Of a DNA stretch of 64,000 bases, positions 33,000 through 42,327 are shown one piece after another (the first letter of the stretch is position 1; every line of letters begins with the position of its first letter). The position numbers and the translations under genes were made by a program. The notes below the pieces were generated by a model, which worked only from the letters and a program-made list of their open reading frames with translations, was not told where the DNA came from and did not search any database. The DNA is from Flammeovirga aprica JL-4 (GTDB lineage: Bacteria > Bacteroidota > Bacteroidia > Cytophagales > Flammeovirgaceae), in contig NZ_JABANE010000005.1 of assembly GCF_012844305.1 (NCBI RefSeq), positions 62,001 through 126,000 of the forward strand. The letters run 5' to 3'.

Positions 33000-35012
33000 A
33001 TGAAAGTCTATCTATATATTCTGGGGCTTTGTTTACTGGGCCTTGATGCTTTTGCTACTACGTACTATTCTAGAGGAGATGGGAATTTTTATACCGATGA
33101 CATATGGGCCACAACGGAGGGTGGAACAGGCAGAAAGTTTACGGATTATTCTATAACTGCAGATGATGATTTTATCATTCAAGGTTTCGATATTGTTTCT
33201 TTGCCAAGTACCTCAATCAGTATAGGCAGTATAACAGTGACATCGAATGCTCAACTGACAGATTTTACTGCTTCATGTGCTTTGACAGTAACTGATCTAT
33301 ATATTCTAGGTCAATTAAACTTAGCTGGAGGAAGTGTAGGAGCAGTTAATGTTGAGAATATCTATCTTTTTGGAGCATCAGCATCATTAAGACTTAATGT
33401 TGTCACTGATGCTATTACACATTCTGGTTTACTATTCGTCAGTAGTTCAGCTTCCAATCCAATTATTGAAGGAGGACCACCTAATATTACAGGTCTCTTA
33501 GATGATTTTATTGATGGAACAATAACAGGAGATAACATATTGCATGTCCCAACACTAGCCACAGAAAGTACTCTAGCTGATTTACCGTCAGAATTTTCAA
33601 GTGAAACTGTTGCAATTACTTTACAGAAGGATTACACATTGAAAATTAGTAATGCTATTCATTCAGCATTTACTATATCAGCAGGGTCAGATGCTTCAGC
33701 CTCAAATAATGGAAGTATCGAATTCCTCTCAGGTGCATCAGGAACATTTATGCCGGCTAATGATGCGAATCCATTTCTAAATCTTACAATAAATACCTCT
33801 TCAGGAATTACCCTAGGAAGAGGAATAAATATAGGAGGTGTATTAAAACTCACAGATGGGATAATCACGACAAGTGGCAATACTTTAGCCATAGTTTCCG
33901 GGGGAAGTGTAAGTGGAGCTTCTTATACAAATGATGTAAATACAACCATATCAGGAGGGTCGAATGCCTCACATGTTGACGGTACAATGTCAATGGTCGT
34001 TTCAGCAACTAATGATTACGTTCTTTTACCAGTAGGCGATAATAGCTTACTGCGAGTTGGCGGTGCTAGAAACCTTGTTTCACCATCACCTAGTGACTTT
34101 GTGCTCACTATGGCCCATACACAGTCAGCACATTCTAATAATACAGATTTAGATGATGTAAATTTGAAAGTAAGCCTGATGGAATATTGGGATATTTCAG
34201 TATCGGGTGCAGATGTAGACAACGTGACGAAGAATTTTAATGTTGTTCTTTCTTACCATACTAATTCTGGTATCAACACAGCATCTTTAAGTACAGTACA
34301 CCTTATGCATTACAGAGGTGCAAAATGGTATTCTGAAGGAGATATGGGTGGAACGGGTACACATACCACTGATACAAATGACCATAATGATAGTGTAGAA
34401 GGTTTTATAGAAGCAGGAACAGCTACTTTCAGTCCCTTTACCCTAGGAGGAGACAGCAGTCACGATCTACCCATCACTTTAAAATCATTTGATGCAGAGA
34501 GAGAAGGTGACGCACTTGTATTTAATTGGACAACAGCTCAGGAGATAAATAATGACTTCTTTGAATTAGAAGGTTCAACAGATAAAAAGAAGACAAAGGT
34601 ACTTGCTAGTATCGATGGAGCGGGGAACTCTAATGTTGATATTCAATATTCTCATACCTTACAAAATTGGAACAGTTATCAATTCTTCAGATTGAAACAA
34701 ACTGATTTTGATGGAAAATATTCCTACTCAGATTGGGTTCAAGTAGAAAATAATGAAGCTCAAAATGCATTTGATTATATCATTTATCCTAATCCATCCA
34801 GCATAGAAATTAATGTGGAGACGACTTCTTTAGCCAATGAAACCATCAATACCTATCAGATATTTGATTTGAGCGGAAAGCGATATCACACCACAAGTTG
34901 GAACCCCACGCATCATACCATTGATATTTCTACCTTGCCCAAAGGTATTTATATGTTAATGATTTCAACGCTATCAGGAAAAAAGAAGATTCAACGTTTC
35001 ACAGTCCAATGA
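33000..35012 (+). CDS. Secreted protein with type IX secretion C-terminal sorting domain
   Basis: The 670-residue protein has an N-terminal signal peptide (about 1-19) opening into TTYYSRGDGNFYTDD. A long beta-rich central part with many Ser, Thr, Asn and Gly repeats follows (about 60-470). Near residue 500 comes a fibronectin-like stretch, LPITLKSFDAEREGDALVFNWTTAQE. The last 75 residues form a type A T9SS sorting domain, recognised by YPNPSSIEINV, IFDLSGK and LPKGIYMLMI. It is therefore exported and probably attached to the cell surface. The central part is a solenoid-like adhesin or filler with no catalytic signature. Confidence 0.88.
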   Translation: MKVYLYILGLCLLGLDAFATTYYSRGDGNFYTDDIWATTEGGTGRKFTDYSITADDDFIIQGFDIVSLPSTSISIGSITVTSNAQLTDFTASCALTVTDLYILGQLNLAGGSVGAVNVENIYLFGASASLRLNVVTDAITHSGLLFVSSSASNPIIEGGPPNITGLLDDFIDGTITGDNILHVPTLATESTLADLPSEFSSETVAITLQKDYTLKISNAIHSAFTISAGSDASASNNGSIEFLSGASGTFMPANDANPFLNLTINTSSGITLGRGINIGGVLKLTDGIITTSGNTLAIVSGGSVSGASYTNDVNTTISGGSNASHVDGTMSMVVSATNDYVLLPVGDNSLLRVGGARNLVSPSPSDFVLTMAHTQSAHSNNTDLDDVNLKVSLMEYWDISVSGADVDNVTKNFNVVLSYHTNSGINTASLSTVHLMHYRGAKWYSEGDMGGTGTHTTDTNDHNDSVEGFIEAGTATFSPFTLGGDSSHDLPITLKSFDAEREGDALVFNWTTAQEINNDFFELEGSTDKKKTKVLASIDGAGNSNVDIQYSHTLQNWNSYQFFRLKQTDFDGKYSYSDWVQVENNEAQNAFDYIIYPNPSSIEINVETTSLANETINTYQIFDLSGKRYHTTSWNPTHHTIDISTLPKGIYMLMISTLSGKKKIQRFTVQ

Positions 35013-35028
35013 TCTATAACTAAATTAG

Positions 35029-35052
35029 CTATCGGAAATTAACAGACGATAG
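35029..35052 (+). promoter_or_regulatory. Hairpin immediately upstream of ribD
   Basis: CTATCG and CGATAG flank 12 bases, and the ATG begins two bases later, so the hairpin would cover the ribosome entry site. It has no resemblance to an FMN riboswitch, which would be much larger. Confidence 0.45.
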
Positions 35053-35054
35053 TT

Positions 35055-36086
35055 ATGGACAAAAAATATATGTATAGAGCATTACAGCTCGCTCAGAAAG
35101 GAATGGGACATGTAAGCCCAAACCCTATGGTAGGTGCTGTAATTGTATATAAAGATCGAATTATTGGAGAGGGATATCATCAGAAATATGGTGAGCCACA
35201 TGCTGAACCTAATGCAATTGCTTCTGTAAAAAAAGAAGATCAACAGTATCTTTCTGAAGCGGATATGTATGTTACCTTGGAACCTTGCAGTCATTATGGA
35301 AAAACACCTCCGTGTGCTGATCTGATTGTAAGGACAAAATTAAAAAATGTATATGTCTGTAATCTTGATCCTAACCCACTTGTAGCGGGACGAGGAATCA
35401 AAAAAATGACAGATGCGGGCGTACATGTTGAAACTGGAATTTTAGAGGAAGAAGGCTTAGAAGTCAATAAGCGTTTCTTTAAAACTATGATACACAATAA
35501 GCCATATGTGATCTTGAAATATGCTCAGACAGCTGATGGTTTTGTGGCAAGAGAAAATTACGATTCTAAATGGATCAGTAATGGTTTATCGCGTCAGCTA
35601 GTTCATAAAATGAGAGCGGAGGAGGATGCAATTATGGTAGGCAGTAATACCGCAAAGCATGATAATCCAACGTTGAATACTAGAGATTGGGCAGGCAAAA
35701 ACCCCTTAAGAGTTGTCGTTGATAGAGAGCATAAGCTGAATCAGAGTTTAGATCTTTTTGATAATGAATTGAAAACGATTTGTTATACGACATCTTTTGA
35801 TGAAGAAAACGAGAACCTCGCTTTTATTCCTTTAGGAAAAGATACTTTCTTTGAAGATCTTTTGACAGATTTGATGGGTCGAAAAGTACGTTCGGTAATT
35901 GTGGAAGGTGGAAGTAGATTATTAACGCAGTTCATTGAGAAAGGATTGTGGGATGAAGCTCATATTTTCACTTCATCAACTACTACCTTTGGGAAAGGCA
36001 TTGAAGCACCAACTTTGACTAATGCTAGGAAAGTATCGTCTCAACAGATTGAAGGAGATGATTATTCCATTTACAAAAGAAGATAA
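35055..36086 (+). CDS. ribD: Riboflavin biosynthesis protein RibD (bifunctional deaminase/reductase)
   Basis: The 343-residue protein carries both steps that follow GTP cyclohydrolase II. An N-terminal deaminase domain shows HAE in GEPHAEPNA and PCSHYGKTPPC for zinc binding. A C-terminal NADPH reductase domain shows VEGGSRLLTQFI. The domain boundary is near residue 145. No other rib gene is in the window. The gene starts 42 bases after the T9SS cargo protein with no terminator between. Confidence 0.95.
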   Translation: MDKKYMYRALQLAQKGMGHVSPNPMVGAVIVYKDRIIGEGYHQKYGEPHAEPNAIASVKKEDQQYLSEADMYVTLEPCSHYGKTPPCADLIVRTKLKNVYVCNLDPNPLVAGRGIKKMTDAGVHVETGILEEEGLEVNKRFFKTMIHNKPYVILKYAQTADGFVARENYDSKWISNGLSRQLVHKMRAEEDAIMVGSNTAKHDNPTLNTRDWAGKNPLRVVVDREHKLNQSLDLFDNELKTICYTTSFDEENENLAFIPLGKDTFFEDLLTDLMGRKVRSVIVEGGSRLLTQFIEKGLWDEAHIFTSSTTTFGKGIEAPTLTNARKVSSQQIEGDDYSIYKRR

Positions 36087-36110
36087 AACCAGTACAATAT
36101 TATAATGAAG

Positions 36111-36145
36111 TCTCCTGCTTAGTGCTCTAATCAGGAGATTTTTTT
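36111..36145 (+). terminator. Terminator after ribD
   Basis: TCTCCTG and CAGGAGA form a perfect seven-base stem with a run of T residues. Confidence 0.78.
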
Positions 36146-36183
36146 ATTTTAGGATTCACATCATTCACTCAAACGAATTCAAG

Positions 36184-36891
36184 ATGACAAAAAAAGAAGT
36201 AATGGACGCCCTTTATAAATTAGGAAATGAAGGAACAAAATCTATTTATTTAAAGCATGGTGCTAAAGAACCCTTCTTTGGTGTAAAAGTAGGTGATTTG
36301 AAAACCATTCAAAAGAAGGTGAAAAAAGACCATGATTTGGCACTTGAACTGTATGCTACTGGCAACTCTGATGCAATGTATTTGGCAGGGCTGATTGCGG
36401 ATAACAAAACCATCACAAAAGAAACTTTACAAGAATGGGTGAAGCTGGCTAATTGGTACATGCTGTCAGAATATACGGTAGCTTGGATCGCTTCAGAATC
36501 GAAATTTGGTTGGGAATTAGGGCTAGAATGGATCAATGACGCAGATGAAGGAATACAAAGTGCAGGTTGGTCTACTATTTCCAATTACATCGCTATCACA
36601 GCAGATGACCAAATTGATATAAAGAAAATAGAAGAATTACTAGACCAAGTCAATGCTGATATTCATGAATCATTAAATCGAGTGAGGTATACTAAAAATG
36701 GGTTTGTAATTTCAGTGGGAGCATATATTCCATCTTTAACAGAAAAAGCGGTAGAAGTAGCTAAAAATATAGGAAAGGTAAGTGTCAATGTGGGTGAAAC
36801 TAGCTGTAAAGTACCATTGGCATCTGACTATATTCAGAAAATTATTGAGAAAAATAGAGTGGGGAAGAAGAAGAAAAAAGCAAGGTGTTAA
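36184..36891 (+). CDS. AlkD-like DNA alkylation repair protein
   Basis: The 235-residue all-helical HEAT-repeat protein belongs to the AlkC/AlkD DNA glycosylase superfamily, with FFGVKVGDLK near residue 29, a WVKLANWYMLSEYTVAWIA stretch and DEGIQSAGWSTISNY in the centre. AlkD removes N3- and N7-alkyl purines without base flipping. Conserved Trp and Asp residues that contact the lesion are present in the central helices, but their identity would need alignment. The C-terminus is strongly basic (VGKKKKKARC). It is monocistronic. Confidence 0.85.
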   Translation: MTKKEVMDALYKLGNEGTKSIYLKHGAKEPFFGVKVGDLKTIQKKVKKDHDLALELYATGNSDAMYLAGLIADNKTITKETLQEWVKLANWYMLSEYTVAWIASESKFGWELGLEWINDADEGIQSAGWSTISNYIAITADDQIDIKKIEELLDQVNADIHESLNRVRYTKNGFVISVGAYIPSLTEKAVEVAKNIGKVSVNVGETSCKVPLASDYIQKIIEKNRVGKKKKKARC

Positions 36892-37018
36892 GAGCAGATT
36901 TTAAATATGCTCTAAGGGTATAGTCCGTTTGAAGAGGGAAATACTTCATATTTCTTTCTTCATTATTTATTCCTTTTTTGTTAATACGATGATCACACAG
37001 TTGCCGATTTTTATTTAC

Positions 37019-37026
37019 TAGTTTTG
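37019..37026 (+). promoter_or_regulatory. Possible -7 element for the ECF sigma gene
   Basis: TAGTTTTG fits TAnnTTTG, 20 bases before the ATG. No TTTG is found 19-21 bases upstream. Confidence 0.35.
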
Positions 37027-37045
37027 TGTTTTCAAATCTAGGACA

Positions 37046-37624
37046 ATGAGAAATAAACTAGCAACAGCAACTGACATCGAACTCTTACAGCTTCTTATTG
37101 AAGAAGAAAATCTCTCTGCTTTTGATGAAATTTATGAGCGCTACTTTGAGCGTTTGTTCCGGTACGGAAATCAAATCTTAAATAACCAACAGTTAAGTGA
37201 GGATATTATACAAGAAATTTTTGTTACTCTCTGGACAAAAAAAGATGTGCTTCAAATTACTCACCTCAATGCCTATTTACATCAAGCCGTCAAATTTCAA
37301 ACGGCAAAGCATTTCCGAAAAGCCGTACTTACAGAAGAACAATTAGAGTTGGCGGAGAAAATATTTAGTCAGCAGAATACAGATGATTTAGTTATTGTCA
37401 ATGAACTAACAGAAGAGGTCAATCACCTTATAGCAACATTACCTCATCGATGTAAAGAGGTGTTTCAGATGTCGAGGTTTGAACATTTGTCTAATCAGGA
37501 AATTGCAACAAAGATGAACATCTCTATTCGCACGGTAGAAACCCATATCAGCAATGCTTTGAAATTCCTGAAAGAGAATATTACGGCCACTTCATTTTTG
37601 CTATTCTATTTTCTATTTCTTTAA
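37046..37624 (+). CDS. FecI-type ECF RNA polymerase sigma factor
   Basis: The 192-residue protein has sigma region 2 (about 22-90, with DIIQEIFVTLW) and region 4 (about 125-180, with FEHLSNQEIATKMNISIRTVETHI), the layout of Bacteroidota FecI sigma factors. The last 12 residues are hydrophobic (LLFYFLFL), unusual for a sigma factor, and might tether it to the membrane. It heads a locus of FecR, SusC and SusD and should direct their transcription once FecR releases it. A palindromic element of about 135 bases separates it from fecR. Confidence 0.93.
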   Translation: MRNKLATATDIELLQLLIEEENLSAFDEIYERYFERLFRYGNQILNNQQLSEDIIQEIFVTLWTKKDVLQITHLNAYLHQAVKFQTAKHFRKAVLTEEQLELAEKIFSQQNTDDLVIVNELTEEVNHLIATLPHRCKEVFQMSRFEHLSNQEIATKMNISIRTVETHISNALKFLKENITATSFLLFYFLFL

Positions 37625-37664
37625 AGCTAAATAATTGGATAAAAGCAATGGAACAATAATTACG

Positions 37665-37799
37665 TGCACCATGACTGAAGTCATGGGCTAGTGTTATTGA
37701 CTCCAATAACACTAAAGTGTTGTCTCCGTTACCAACCTTCAAGACTTTAGTCTTGAGTAGGTTGCCCTATCACCTGCCCATAGTTTTAACTATGGTGCA
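37665..37799. repeat. Four-hairpin palindromic element between sigma and anti-sigma genes
   Basis: The element begins TGCACCAT and ends ATGGTGCA. It contains four tandem hairpins: CCATGACT-GA-AGTCATGG (37669-37686), TAGTGTTATTG/CAATAACACTA (37689-37714), CAAGACT-TT-AGTCTTG (37740-37755) and CCATAGTT-TT-AACTATGG (37778-37795). Each stem is perfect. No open frame of note fills it. The structure is like a REP/REPIN or a MITE derived from an IS200-type system, and it occupies most of the 319-base gap between the ECF sigma gene and fecR. It is a possible mobile insertion or an RNA control element. Confidence 0.75.
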
Positions 37800-37943
37800 A
37801 GAAACACTCGATTACTTTTGTCCTAGTACTTAAGATGAACAAACTATTACTTTAATAAACTGTTTGTGAATTCCCTCCAATTTTTAAAAAATCATTACGT
37901 GTGCCCTTCTCTTTTTGATACTAACAGGTGAAAACACCATAAA

Positions 37944-38900
37944 ATGAAAGAAAAAGACTTTTTAAATATCATCGATAGGTACGCTTCTGAAGAAGCAAAT
38001 GAAAATGAGGTAAAACTCGTTGATCACTTTTTTGATGGAAGTCAAAATACGGCTTCAAAAGAGTGGGACAAAGAGAATACCTTGACAGCAAAGAAGAAAG
38101 TACAACATAAGATACATCAAGAAATAGGTGTAAGAAAAACAGTGCCCTTCTATTCCAATTCTGTTTTCAAATCTGTTGCTTCAATTGTAATAGTCGGCTT
38201 ATTGATGGGCTTGTATTTTTCTTTTCAACCAAAAGATATAGAACAAGTGGTTGTTCAAACTGCTGTGGGGGAACAGAAGAAGGTAATTCTGCCAGATGGA
38301 TCTATCGTTCATCTCAATAATCTTAGTAGTCTTTCCTATCAAAGCGACTTTCAAACGAACAGAACATTAGTGCTAGAAGGTGAAGCGTTTTTTGATGTTC
38401 AAAGAGACACCCTACATCCTTTTAAAGTGTTCACACAAAAAACAATTACGCAGGTATTAGGAACTTCATTTAATGTGAAATCCTATCATGAAACCGTTGT
38501 AGAGGTAGTGGTAAAAACAGGAAAAGTAAATGTGAGAAGTAAAGTAAATCAGCATAATTCTATTGATCTTTTACCTCAGCAAATGACCCAGTATTATGGG
38601 GAGGAGCAACAATTAGTGAAAAGGGAAATCAAGGGAAATGAAGGCTTACAGTGGATGAATAAAGTAATTGTTTTTGATCAAACACCTATAGAAAAGGCAA
38701 TTGAAGAGCTGGAAAGGTGGTACAATGTGAAGATTCAGATTGCTGACCAAGGGATCAAGAACTGTCAGTTAAACGGTCAATATAAAGTAAACAAGCTAGA
38801 GGAAATTCTCCAAGGATTAGCCTTTATGAATAATATCCAATACCAGTTTCAAAAGAACGGCGTCATTGTTTTGAAGGGTAAAGGATGTCAATCGCAATAA
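37944..38900 (+). CDS. FecR family anti-sigma factor
   Basis: The 318-residue protein has a cytoplasmic N-terminal part (about 1-80), a single membrane helix (about 83-102, VFKSVASIVIVGLLMGLYF) and a periplasmic FecR domain. That domain has LPDGSIVHLNNLSSLSY, LEGEAFFDVQRD and GTSFNVKSY, and ends in a DUF4974 domain (about 240-315) that contacts the TonB-dependent transducer. It should hold the ECF sigma inactive until SusC binds substrate. SusC follows after 63 bases. Confidence 0.93.
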   Translation: MKEKDFLNIIDRYASEEANENEVKLVDHFFDGSQNTASKEWDKENTLTAKKKVQHKIHQEIGVRKTVPFYSNSVFKSVASIVIVGLLMGLYFSFQPKDIEQVVVQTAVGEQKKVILPDGSIVHLNNLSSLSYQSDFQTNRTLVLEGEAFFDVQRDTLHPFKVFTQKTITQVLGTSFNVKSYHETVVEVVVKTGKVNVRSKVNQHNSIDLLPQQMTQYYGEEQQLVKREIKGNEGLQWMNKVIVFDQTPIEKAIEELERWYNVKIQIADQGIKNCQLNGQYKVNKLEEILQGLAFMNNIQYQFQKNGVIVLKGKGCQSQ

Positions 38901-38907
38901 ATAAAAA

Positions 38908-38934
38908 ACCCGACACTGTTGGCGCAGGACGGGT
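38908..38934 (+). promoter_or_regulatory. Hairpin in the fecR-susC gap
   Basis: ACCCG and CGGGT enclose a second pair, CTG and CAG, around a six-base loop. It lies in the 63-base gap before susC and has no T-run after it. It may set the relative abundance of fecR and susC mRNA. Confidence 0.4.
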
Positions 38935-38963
38935 GATAAATCAATCGCAAAATTAATTTATTT

Positions 38964-41900
38964 ATGAGTACAAATGTAAACAAATTGTTGATGAAACTAT
39001 CAACAAAACGGCTTATTTATGCCTTAATTTTTATGAGCGTAATGGGATTCTATTCTCCTGCTCAAGCTTATCATTTTGAAAATACACAAACCACAATACC
39101 TTTAGAGGTGGAAGGCATCACATTGCATGGTTTATTTAAAGCAATAGAAGGTAAAACGGATTTGGTCTTTATGTATGATCAATCTGTAGAAAACAATACA
39201 ACCTTATTTAATTTTTCATCATCAGACATTTCTGTAACTGAGATTCTAGAGCAAGTCACTCAAAAAACGGGATATACATTTAAGGTCATCAATCAAACGG
39301 TATATGTAAAACAGCCAATTGATGCTTCAAATACTTCACAGGGTAATAAAAAAGTTCAACAAGAGGATAGAATCATTGAAGGGCAGGTGATTGATCAGGA
39401 GACAAAAGAACCTCTGATTGGTGCCTCGGTTTACATCAAAAATACGACCAAGGGAGTGGTAACCGATTTTAATGGAAACTTTAGAATCAAGGTTCAAGGT
39501 CAAGTGACTACTTTGGTTTGTTCATTTATTAGTTATAAAAAACAGGAAATCTCTATTGAAGGGAAAAATAAAATTACCATTGCTTTACAACTAGATTCGA
39601 AAGCATTACAAGAAGTAGTAGTTGTAGGTTATGGAACGCAAGAAGCCAAAGATGTGACTGGTGCTGTTGGAATGGTGAAGGAAGAGGATTTTAACCAAGG
39701 AATGATTAATTCTCCAGAACAACTTTTACAAGGAAAAATGGCAGGTGTTAATGTTGTAGCATCGAGTGGAGAGCCAGGAGCGGCAATGAATATTGTGATC
39801 CGTGGAGCAAGCTCAATCAGAAGTGGAAACTCTCCACTTTATGTAATCGATGGAATGCCATTGGACAATTCTGATGTTTCACCTGAAGGAGCAGATATGG
39901 GTGTGGGAAGCTCACAAGCAAAGAATCCTTTGAATTTTTTAAACCCTAATGATATCGCTTCGATCAATATTCTTAAGGATGCTTCTGCGACAGCAATTTA
40001 TGGTGCGAGAGGTTCTAATGGTGTTATTTTAATTACAACTAAAAAAGGAAAAGAGGGGAAAGGAACTTTGAGTTATGCTGGATCTGCAGGTCTTTCGACT
40101 TTGTCTAAGAGAGTTGATGTTTTAGAAACTCCTGCTTTCATTACTGCGACAGATAGAATAGCAGAAGAAAATGGGACGGAGAACAATTACATCTATGATA
40201 GAAATGTAAACACAGATTGGCAAAAAGAAATGACAAGAACGGCCAAGACCCAAAACCATAATCTTTCGTTTTCAGGTGGAAAAGATCAATCTTCTTACCT
40301 TGCTTCTATCAACTATTTTGATCAGGAAGGTATCATGAAGCAGAGTCAGCAAATTCGATTTTCAGGAAGAATTAATGTTACTCAAAACTTCTTTGAAGAT
40401 CGATTGAAACTGGGGGCTAATTTAACAGCAAGTCAAGTAGAAGACTCGGGTATTCCAAGAAGTAACGGTGCAGGATCTGGAGGAGAATTAATCACTAATA
40501 TGCTAAAGTCTAATCCTACTTACCCTACGCATGATGAAAATGGAGAATTGTTTGTATTCCCTTCGGGTGTCAATCCTTATGCCTTCTTAGAGTTATACCA
40601 AGACTACACAAAAACAAACCGTATCATTGGAAACTTTAATGCTGAAATTCAATTATTAAAAGGATTGAGTTACAAATTGAATACAGGTGTTGACAATGCT
40701 ACTTCCAATAGAAATCTGCAGATTGATCCTAATAATATTGAATTCTTTAGCCCTGATGGACGTGCGACAATTCTTAATGTAGAGAGTGAAAATAGATTGA
40801 TAGAGAACTATTTTAACTATCAATTAAAAACAGGCAGACACAATATGAAATTTCTATTGGGTCATTCTTATCAGAGATTTTACAGGAGAACTTATGGCTT
40901 TACGGTCAATAACTTAACGACTACTGAAGTAGACGCGATTAATAATCCAAGTATCGGTTCTGATTTGACTTCAACTCCACCAACAGGTAGTGCTCAGGTC
41001 AATGAACTACAGTCATTCTTCGGAAGAGTGAATTATACTTTCAATGAAAAATACATCTTTACAGCATCATTAAGAGCGGATGGTTCTTCGAAGTTTGGAG
41101 ATAATAACAAGTATGGTATTTTCCCTTCTTTTGCAGCTGCTTGGCGATTAAGTGAGGAGCCATTTATTCAGAACTTAGGCGTATTTTCAAATCTCAAATT
41201 AAGAGCTAGCTGGGGACAGACGGGTAATCAGGAAATTCCAAATAAAATCACTCAAGCTTCTTATTCAACAAGCGTATCTAATGGTTATTGGTTGAATGAA
41301 GGTGGTGAAATTACGAATGGAATAACATTGGCTCGTACTGCAAATCCAGATATCAAATGGGAGGTAAATACACAGGCAAATATTGGTGTTGACTTTGAAC
41401 TTTTCCAAGGGAAATTGTATGGTACTTTCGATTATTTCAACAAAAAAACAACGGATTTACTATTAAAAATGACCTCTCAAGATCCATCACCTTCGCCTTA
41501 CGTTTGGAAAAATGTTGATGGTACGATTACGAATAAAGGTTTCGAATTTTCATTAGGAGGTCATGTTATCACTAGAGGGAATTTTAATTGGAATGTAGAT
41601 GCTAATGTGACTCGCATTCAAAACGAAATCAATAAACTGCCTTTAACATTAATTTCTACAGGTTCATTGTCAGGTCCTGGTTTATCAGGTGCACAAGTCA
41701 ATGCTTATGCAAATGGACAACCTATTGGCGCTTTTTACTTGCTAGAACATCTTGGGTTTGATGAAGAAGGTAAAAATATCTTCAATGATGTAGATGGAGA
41801 TGGTACTATAACTAATAATGATAGAGTCTTTGCAGGCAGTGCACTTCCAAATTATACATTAGGTCTTACGAATAATCTATCTTATAAGAATGTTGACCTG

Positions 41901-42314
41901 TCCTTTTCTTTAAATGGAAGTATCGGAAACAAGGTGTATAATAATACAGCAAATGCTTATTTCTCTATCCCTTCATTAACCAATGGCAATAACATTACGA
42001 ATGCCATTGCCAGTACCAATGAAAGCAGTCAAAACGTTCCTCAGCCATCTACCTATTACTTGGAAGATGCAAATTTCTTAAGATTAAACTACCTCACAAT
42101 TGGTTATAAGTTTAATACAAGTAAGTGGAACAACGTAAGTAATCTTCGTATTTATGCTACTGGTCAAAACTTGTTGACCATCACCAATTATTCAGGATTT
42201 GACCCTGAGGTAAACACTGATAAATCATCAGATGGAAACCTTTCATACGGTATTGATTATGCCAACTACCCAAGAGCGAGAACTTTTATTTTGGGTGTCA
42301 ATGTATCTTTCTAA
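38964..42314 (+). CDS. SusC-like TonB-dependent receptor with STN signalling domain
   Basis: The 1116-residue outer-membrane transporter has a signal peptide (to about residue 35), an STN (secretin/TonB N-terminal) domain of about 45-115 (IPLEVEGITLHGLFKAIEGKTDLVFMYD) and a carboxypeptidase-D-like domain of about 133-210 (GQVIDQETKEPLIGASV). The plug, containing VVVGYGTQEAKDVTGAV and GASSIRSGNSPLYVIDGMPL, leads into the beta-barrel that ends in FILGVNVSF. The STN domain marks it as a transducer that signals to FecR. It forms the channel, with SusD as the lid. The substrate is not readable from the sequence. Confidence 0.95.
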   Translation: MSTNVNKLLMKLSTKRLIYALIFMSVMGFYSPAQAYHFENTQTTIPLEVEGITLHGLFKAIEGKTDLVFMYDQSVENNTTLFNFSSSDISVTEILEQVTQKTGYTFKVINQTVYVKQPIDASNTSQGNKKVQQEDRIIEGQVIDQETKEPLIGASVYIKNTTKGVVTDFNGNFRIKVQGQVTTLVCSFISYKKQEISIEGKNKITIALQLDSKALQEVVVVGYGTQEAKDVTGAVGMVKEEDFNQGMINSPEQLLQGKMAGVNVVASSGEPGAAMNIVIRGASSIRSGNSPLYVIDGMPLDNSDVSPEGADMGVGSSQAKNPLNFLNPNDIASINILKDASATAIYGARGSNGVILITTKKGKEGKGTLSYAGSAGLSTLSKRVDVLETPAFITATDRIAEENGTENNYIYDRNVNTDWQKEMTRTAKTQNHNLSFSGGKDQSSYLASINYFDQEGIMKQSQQIRFSGRINVTQNFFEDRLKLGANLTASQVEDSGIPRSNGAGSGGELITNMLKSNPTYPTHDENGELFVFPSGVNPYAFLELYQDYTKTNRIIGNFNAEIQLLKGLSYKLNTGVDNATSNRNLQIDPNNIEFFSPDGRATILNVESENRLIENYFNYQLKTGRHNMKFLLGHSYQRFYRRTYGFTVNNLTTTEVDAINNPSIGSDLTSTPPTGSAQVNELQSFFGRVNYTFNEKYIFTASLRADGSSKFGDNNKYGIFPSFAAAWRLSEEPFIQNLGVFSNLKLRASWGQTGNQEIPNKITQASYSTSVSNGYWLNEGGEITNGITLARTANPDIKWEVNTQANIGVDFELFQGKLYGTFDYFNKKTTDLLLKMTSQDPSPSPYVWKNVDGTITNKGFEFSLGGHVITRGNFNWNVDANVTRIQNEINKLPLTLISTGSLSGPGLSGAQVNAYANGQPIGAFYLLEHLGFDEEGKNIFNDVDGDGTITNNDRVFAGSALPNYTLGLTNNLSYKNVDLSFSLNGSIGNKVYNNTANAYFSIPSLTNGNNITNAIASTNESSQNVPQPSTYYLEDANFLRLNYLTIGYKFNTSKWNNVSNLRIYATGQNLLTITNYSGFDPEVNTDKSSDGNLSYGIDYANYPRARTFILGVNVSF

Positions 42315-42327
42315 ATCTAATAACATC

